Positions 60,101-64,000 of a stretch of DNA of 64,000 nucleotides are shown piece by piece. The position numbers and the translations under genes are program-made. Each line of letters opens with the position of its first letter. Positions within the stretch are counted from its first letter, which is position 1. Where the stretch lies: positions 6,721,277 to 6,785,276 of the forward strand of contig NC_089281.1 in NCBI RefSeq assembly GCF_963678975.1, given 5' to 3'. The stretch comes from Dysidea avara. Its lineage: Eukaryota; Porifera; Demospongiae; Dictyoceratida; Dysideidae. A model generated the notes under the pieces. It searched no databases, had not been told where the DNA came from, and saw only the letters and a program-made list of their open reading frames with translations.

Positions 60101-63100
60101 AGAGGTTGTTTTTAAAATTAAAGATGAACGCTGAGGGATGAATTACCTAGGCCAAATTATGGGCTTGGGTCTTAAATGATGGAATTTACAGCACAAGTAT
60201 TTATTCAACACCATGGAGTTGTAATGTGGGAAAACCAGTCTTATCGCCCACGACAGCAGATTTGATTTTTCAAAGCCACATGAATACATTATCAAATTTC
60301 ACTGTCAAAATCAGCCAGGCTTGAGTGGTCTGCTATTGGTGGTTGCTGCTTTTAATGGAGCTGTGTACATGTAAACTAGCTATAACTCTACAAATTACAG
60401 TTGGTCCCAGCACATTCATAATCTTAATAGAAGTGTCTTCACCTTGTTCTATTGTTTCTGCAGATTCTTTGTCAGCAAAATCCAGCAGCTACACTGCTCT
60501 AGGTGAATGATGGTGTGTGTAGTGTATTGATTTCTATCTTGTGTATGTTAGAGTCTAAACCTGATCAACCTGCACAACAATATCTGGTTGTGAAGGGACA
60601 ACGGTTTGCAGTAGTGGGGTAAGCATATCCGGAGTGTACAATATGTTGAAAAATGGGTCTGGCTCTTCTGGGTCACTGCATCACGGGTCAACTAAATCTT
60701 GTCCACTTTATATAGAATATCCAAGTCTGTCTTGCTTGGCAATGCACTTGTAGTAAGTCATTGCTGATAAATCAATGTTAAATAAGAATTCAGTGAGCTG
60801 TAGTCTGGTCCTCTAGCTTTTTCACCAGAATAGTGCAGAGAGTAGAACTTAAGATCTCTAATAAGTCCCAAGCAAAAGAATAGAAAATGGGAGACAAGAC
60901 TAGTGAAGCTGAAATCCTGCAGCAGCTTCATATTGTGAACAATTGCTCAAATGGTAGAAAACGGTCTTCAGGGTTACGTAGAGGCCACACTGCACTTATT
61001 GAGTGCAATCTTGGGTGCATTCAAGCAACTGTAATAGTTTTGATATAAAAGGACTTTCATGTGTGAGTATTTTCTTTCATTCTTGCTGATGATCTTACTG
61101 TCATCAAGGCTAACTGCTGCCAACATTGCCTGAAATGAAGCTGATGCATGCCTCTGCTTTAATTGAAAAGGATCTGATCTTTGTCCCATGTGGATCATTA
61201 TTCCTGTCAGTGGGTCATCTGTGTCAGCAATGCTGTCCTGGTTTCAACCGTGATGTGCATGTGTATATAATGAGACCTCTTTTTACCAACTCTCGCTTAA
61301 TAGCATATCAGTTTTTAAGAGGTTACAACATGTATGTACTAGAGACTGTGTTAAAATTCCTATAGAGCACACTACTGAAGTACACATATCCAACTACTTT
61401 GTTATCATCATGTACTGTTATCATTGCTATTCCCACAGTACCCTATTACTACTGGTGAGGATGATCACAGAATATTGTTCTTGTGCTGATAATCTACCAA
61501 TGTTGACTACTGACATTGTGACCAAGTTGACTGATCTTCTTAAGGTAAACCACTCCACTCCATACATTGGTCTACCTTTGGGCCAAAATTACTTCGATTT
61601 GTACACAAATAACATGAGTCCAAAAACAAGTAAAATTGCCTACAAGATTTCAAAATCTTTAGATTTTACCCAAGATCAAGTTTCTGGTGAAAATTTCAAG
61701 ACTTGATTACAAATGCACTTCAAAAAATGGGTGTAGTATCTTGTGTAATATCCGAAAATTTCCGGAAATTTTAAAATTTTAAAGATTTCAAATTTTTATC
61801 CCAGTGATTTCTAGTAAAGATTTCAAGGTCGACCTACAAGATTTCCAGCTTGTTTCAGACCCCTTGAACACATTTTAGGAGGGTATTATATACGTGATCA
61901 GTTTAGACAGGTGGCCATATTATTAATTGTGCAGTGACCTGAGTTTGTGCCATGTAGGTACACATAGCGATTTTATATACTAGAATGTATGTAGTGCTTT
62001 TTGTGCAGTAACTTTAAATGTACTACTATTGAGTGTGGATATACACATTTGAGATGTACGTACTCCATATTGTAGTTGTTCAACTCTCGTACTAGTCAGC
62101 TGGTGTTGGGTGCAGGGGCAGTACAGGCAGTTGGTATTAAGACAATCACAACAAGACACTTGGCACTATCATCACGTTGTCTACAAGTGATCATGTTATT
62201 ACTAACTGATCTGAGTAGGTTCTTCCAGACCAGACTATCCACCCAACAGAGTGTACTACTAACACAGTTCAGCCTGATCACTGAGGTATGGTCTATAGGA
62301 CTTGTTCTTTACTACCTGTACAAGTCATGTACCTCTGCCCATTTTACAAATAGGAGTATGTTACTATAAGTTATCAGTGGCTAAAAGTAATGGGTTGGTT
62401 CCCTTTTTTTCCTCTGAAGCTTTAGTACATCACTAAAGAGAGATTCCACTGTATTTGAGCCACTGGTTTTTATACACTTATTTCACAGGATTTCAGTGGT
62501 CACTGTCGTGAGATCAGCAACAAACTAGTGTTCATTATTGATGAGGTGATATTGAAGCAGCTAACACGATGGGAGGCCAAACCACCCACTCCTTCCCCTC
62601 CATTCAAGGTCATCATCAAACAGACCACTAAACTACATGAAGCACTGGTAGACTTGCTGCCCCCTGAACAGCTTCAAGCTGTCTTCAACGGGATTGAGGA
62701 GAGTGTGAAGAAGAGACTAAGGGTTGTCCTGAACAAAGCTAAGATAACTAACAATGGCAGTGCACAACATGGGTAAGTGGACATGTACTAACTGATAAAC
62801 TGCAATGGAATCCCACTTTCATTATAGACCCAAAATATTTTGTTAGTTACTGGGAGAACATTTGGTGTCAGCTAGCACGTGGCTTAGTATGCTTATCAGA
62901 TCAGTATTAGAGCTCTTTAAAGGCAACAACATTTTGGCTAGGATGTTTTTTTTTCTGTCCCTTTCACAGGCGAAATGGTTACCGAGTCTATTAGACATAA
63001 GGACCACTATTCTGTGTAGTAGTAGGATTCAGTCCTGTGTTACATTTTAACCAATGCAATTCTTTTCCAGGTTGGTCAATTCAGAGTTAACATTATTCAA

Positions 63101-63175
63101 GTCAGCACTGAACTCCCTAGAAGGCTTACAGAATTTCGGTGACAGTGTGTTTGATGTTTGGACTGTCAATAGATG
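53338..63175 (+). CDS. VPS54: GARP/EARP-type tethering subunit VPS54
   Basis: Exons by splice signal and phase: 53,338-53,746; 54,180-54,214; 55,188-55,352; 55,407-55,649; 55,837-55,979; 56,520-56,664; 57,192-57,299; 57,351-57,406; 58,041-58,137; 58,657-59,178; 59,487-59,618; 59,669-59,719; 59,765-59,844; 60,552-60,618; 61,439-61,544; 62,076-62,285; 62,489-62,772; 63,071-63,175. Segments matching animal VPS54 as remembered: KLVHYLDIVEVHLAYHVS, LKLMATVAQTQPT, NTTQEVLQQELSGIH, LLLDGERWKQVDIPPEM, LVLGAGAVQAVGIKTITT and LHEALVDLLPPEQLQAVF. The N-terminal part is the coiled-coil region that joins VPS51-53; the C-terminal part is the Golgi-binding helical domain. GARP tethers endosome-derived vesicles at the trans-Golgi. 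The Ser-rich insert at 58,750-59,080 is disordered. Confidence 0.9.
54508..55014. mobile_element. hAT-like MITE (507 bp) in VPS54 intron
   Basis: Ends CAGTGTTGGGCAAGTTACTT and (reverse complement) CAGTGTTGGGAGTAACGCAT share the first ten bases. It is flanked by perfect 8-bp duplications CTGGTCAC (54,500-54,507 and 55,015-55,022). The interior is made of many GTAACTAGTTAC-like repeats. CAGTGTTGGG ends with 8-bp duplications are typical of hAT non-autonomous elements. Confidence 0.9.
55686..55772. repeat. (CA)n microsatellite with (CG)n block
   Basis: ACACAC run interrupted by a GCGCGCGCGC stretch near 55,741. It lies in the intron between VPS54 exons ending 55,649 and starting 55,837, so length changes there would leave coding sequence untouched. 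Confidence 0.9.
56746..57102 (+). mobile_element. Non-autonomous hAT-like element, copy 2
   Basis: Same family and orientation as 11,017-11,333, with left end CAGGGCCACCCCCAGGG and right end (reverse complement) CAGGGCTGCCCAGAGAAA. It sits in a VPS54 intron within a TG microsatellite; the 8 bases on each side read TGTGTGTG, compatible with a target duplication. The interior again contains the TCTAATAGAGCAGTCA motif (56,873-56,888). It has an extra segment near 57,018-57,048 that copy 1 lacks. Confidence 0.85.
57726..57760 (-). repeat. Dispersed TCTAATAGAGCAGTCA-type motif, minus orientation
   Basis: Plus strand reads TGACTGCTACATTAGAGTAT then CTCGATCTTTTT. Its reverse complement is the motif preceded by AAAAAGATCGAG, the same extended context as at 13,070 and 56,860 but outside any recognised element. 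Confidence 0.7.
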
Positions 63176-63207
63176 ATAAACAATCTCATTATTATTATCA
63201 TTAATGA

Positions 63208-63213
63208 AATAAA
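63208..63213 (+). terminator. Polyadenylation signal of VPS54
   Basis: AATAAA 33 bp after the VPS54 stop codon. The transcript would end near 63,225-63,245, so the 3' ends of VPS54 and NUDT14 (stop at 63,243) probably overlap on opposite strands. Confidence 0.6.
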
Positions 63214-63242
63214 TACAAGTTTTTAATGTATCTATAAATCAC

Positions 63243-64000
63243 TCATTTTTTCAGACTAGGTAATTTTTTCTGCAGAAACCACATAATCGCTAGTACTACA
63301 CTTGGGGTTTTCAACTTCTTCTCATCATACATAAACGTGGTGATCTCATCCAGTGAGATATACACTACATCAATCATTTCTCCCTCAGCAGCTGATCCTC
63401 CCCCCTTATTGACTAACATGTCATCAGAGACCTCAGCATAAAACAAAGTTTGGTAGCTGCCAGATACACCAACACTGGAATAGTATGATGTAATTTTCTC
63501 AATGCAGTTAAGGGGTACATCATAGCCACATTCTTCTAAAATCTCTTCCTTTGTGATTTGTTCGTAGCTGTTTTCACTGTCCACTACTCCGGCACATAAT
63601 TCATGAGTTAGGCCAGTGCTACTGGGTGTGAAAATGGTACTCAAATCTTCAACAGGAATTTGATCATTTGCTGTTGCTGGCTGTGGTGTACTGCTGGCAC
63701 TCTTTGTCTTAACATTAAGAGGGGTAGCAAACACAGGATGATTCTTAATCTTGTCCTTGTTATGAGCCAGATATACAACTGTAACAGAGAGATGTTATTA
63801 CATTTCCTTGTATCCACTAAAAGGGCACAATTCTGACCTGGACGAAACTGCCTTACAAAGACAAACTCAGACCTTGACTTGTGGAATATCAACACAGCTA
63901 CACTGTATAAGTAATATAAGGTTGAGTATTTAAACGTAAAACAAACCTATCGTGCTGCTTGACACAGTCCCAAATTCTTGGTTGACCATTCTAAGATGTA
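63243..64000 (-). CDS. NUDT14: NUDT14-like UDP-sugar pyrophosphatase (5' end outside window)
   Basis: Exons 63,243-63,778, 63,838-63,902 and part of another from about 63,950 to the window end. The joined product contains RIWDCVKQHDSVAVLIFHK and EFVFVRQFRP, then a Nudix-type segment: LTHELCAGVVDSENSYEQ, followed by KEEILEECGYDV with the metal-binding EE, then SYYSSVGVSGSYQTLFYAEV and the EGEMIDVVYISLDE end. These match human NUDT14 (KTHDSV..., ELCAG, EAWEECGY, VGLTGSRQTMFYTEV), as remembered. NUDT14 hydrolyses UDP-glucose and related sugars. A Ser/Thr/Pro-rich insert (KSASSTPQPATANDQIPVED) lies before the ELCAG block. It converges on VPS54 with 67 bp between stop codons. Confidence 0.9.

Overview
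This is a gene-dense stretch of a nuclear eukaryotic genome. The genes carry GT-AG introns, many only 45-60 bases long. The sequence is AT-rich and full of short non-autonomous DNA transposons and CA/TG microsatellites. The recognisable proteins are animal: an ADGRV1/VLGR1-type giant adhesion GPCR, a FEZ adaptor, GARP subunit VPS54, proteasome PSMA6, NUDT14 and a probable GON7. Compact introns, hAT-type MITEs and divergent animal proteins suggest an early-branching metazoan, most likely a demosponge. That placement is an inference, not something the sequence proves.

Layout. Bases 1-1750 hold the 3' part of a DEDDh exonuclease gene copy that ends early, followed by a decayed fragment of another copy. 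The intact paralogue lies at 19.1-20.5 kb. Bases 3353-4400 hold a rhodopsin-like GPCR pseudogene interrupted by a 68-bp hAT-like insertion with a perfect 8-bp target duplication. From 11.7 down to 7.4 kb (minus strand) is a multi-exon gene for a protein with an N-terminal membrane segment and a helical-repeat tail like that of soluble adenylyl cyclase/TPR-ATPase proteins. Bases 11-19 kb are mostly nested MITEs and fold-back elements. Bases 21.9-26.7 kb hold a compact trio: probable GON7 (+), PSMA6 (-) and FEZ (+). GON7 and PSMA6 converge about 80 bp apart; PSMA6 and FEZ diverge from a gap of about 215 bp.

The minus strand from 52,986 to 27,373 is one giant gene. It encodes a signal peptide, about 38 Calx-beta repeats, a laminin-G-like domain after the first 11 or so repeats, a PAN/apple-like insert in the middle, a GAIN/GPS region, seven transmembrane helices and a cytoplasmic tail ending in the PDZ ligand DTHL. 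This is the ADGRV1 architecture. It diverges from VPS54 (53,338-63,175, +) across about 350 bp, and VPS54 converges with NUDT14 (minus, running off the window end).

The genes shown are not a pathway. GON7, PSMA6, FEZ, VPS54 and NUDT14 are separate housekeeping or trafficking functions packed closely. The more unusual material is the ADGRV1-like gene (DTHL end, degenerate GPS cleavage triad, PAN insert), the exonuclease duplication series, and a short motif (TCTAATAGAGCAGTCA and variants) scattered across the window in both orientations and inside unrelated repeats. Exon boundaries were worked out by eye from splice signals, reading phase and remembered family sequences; no alignment was run.
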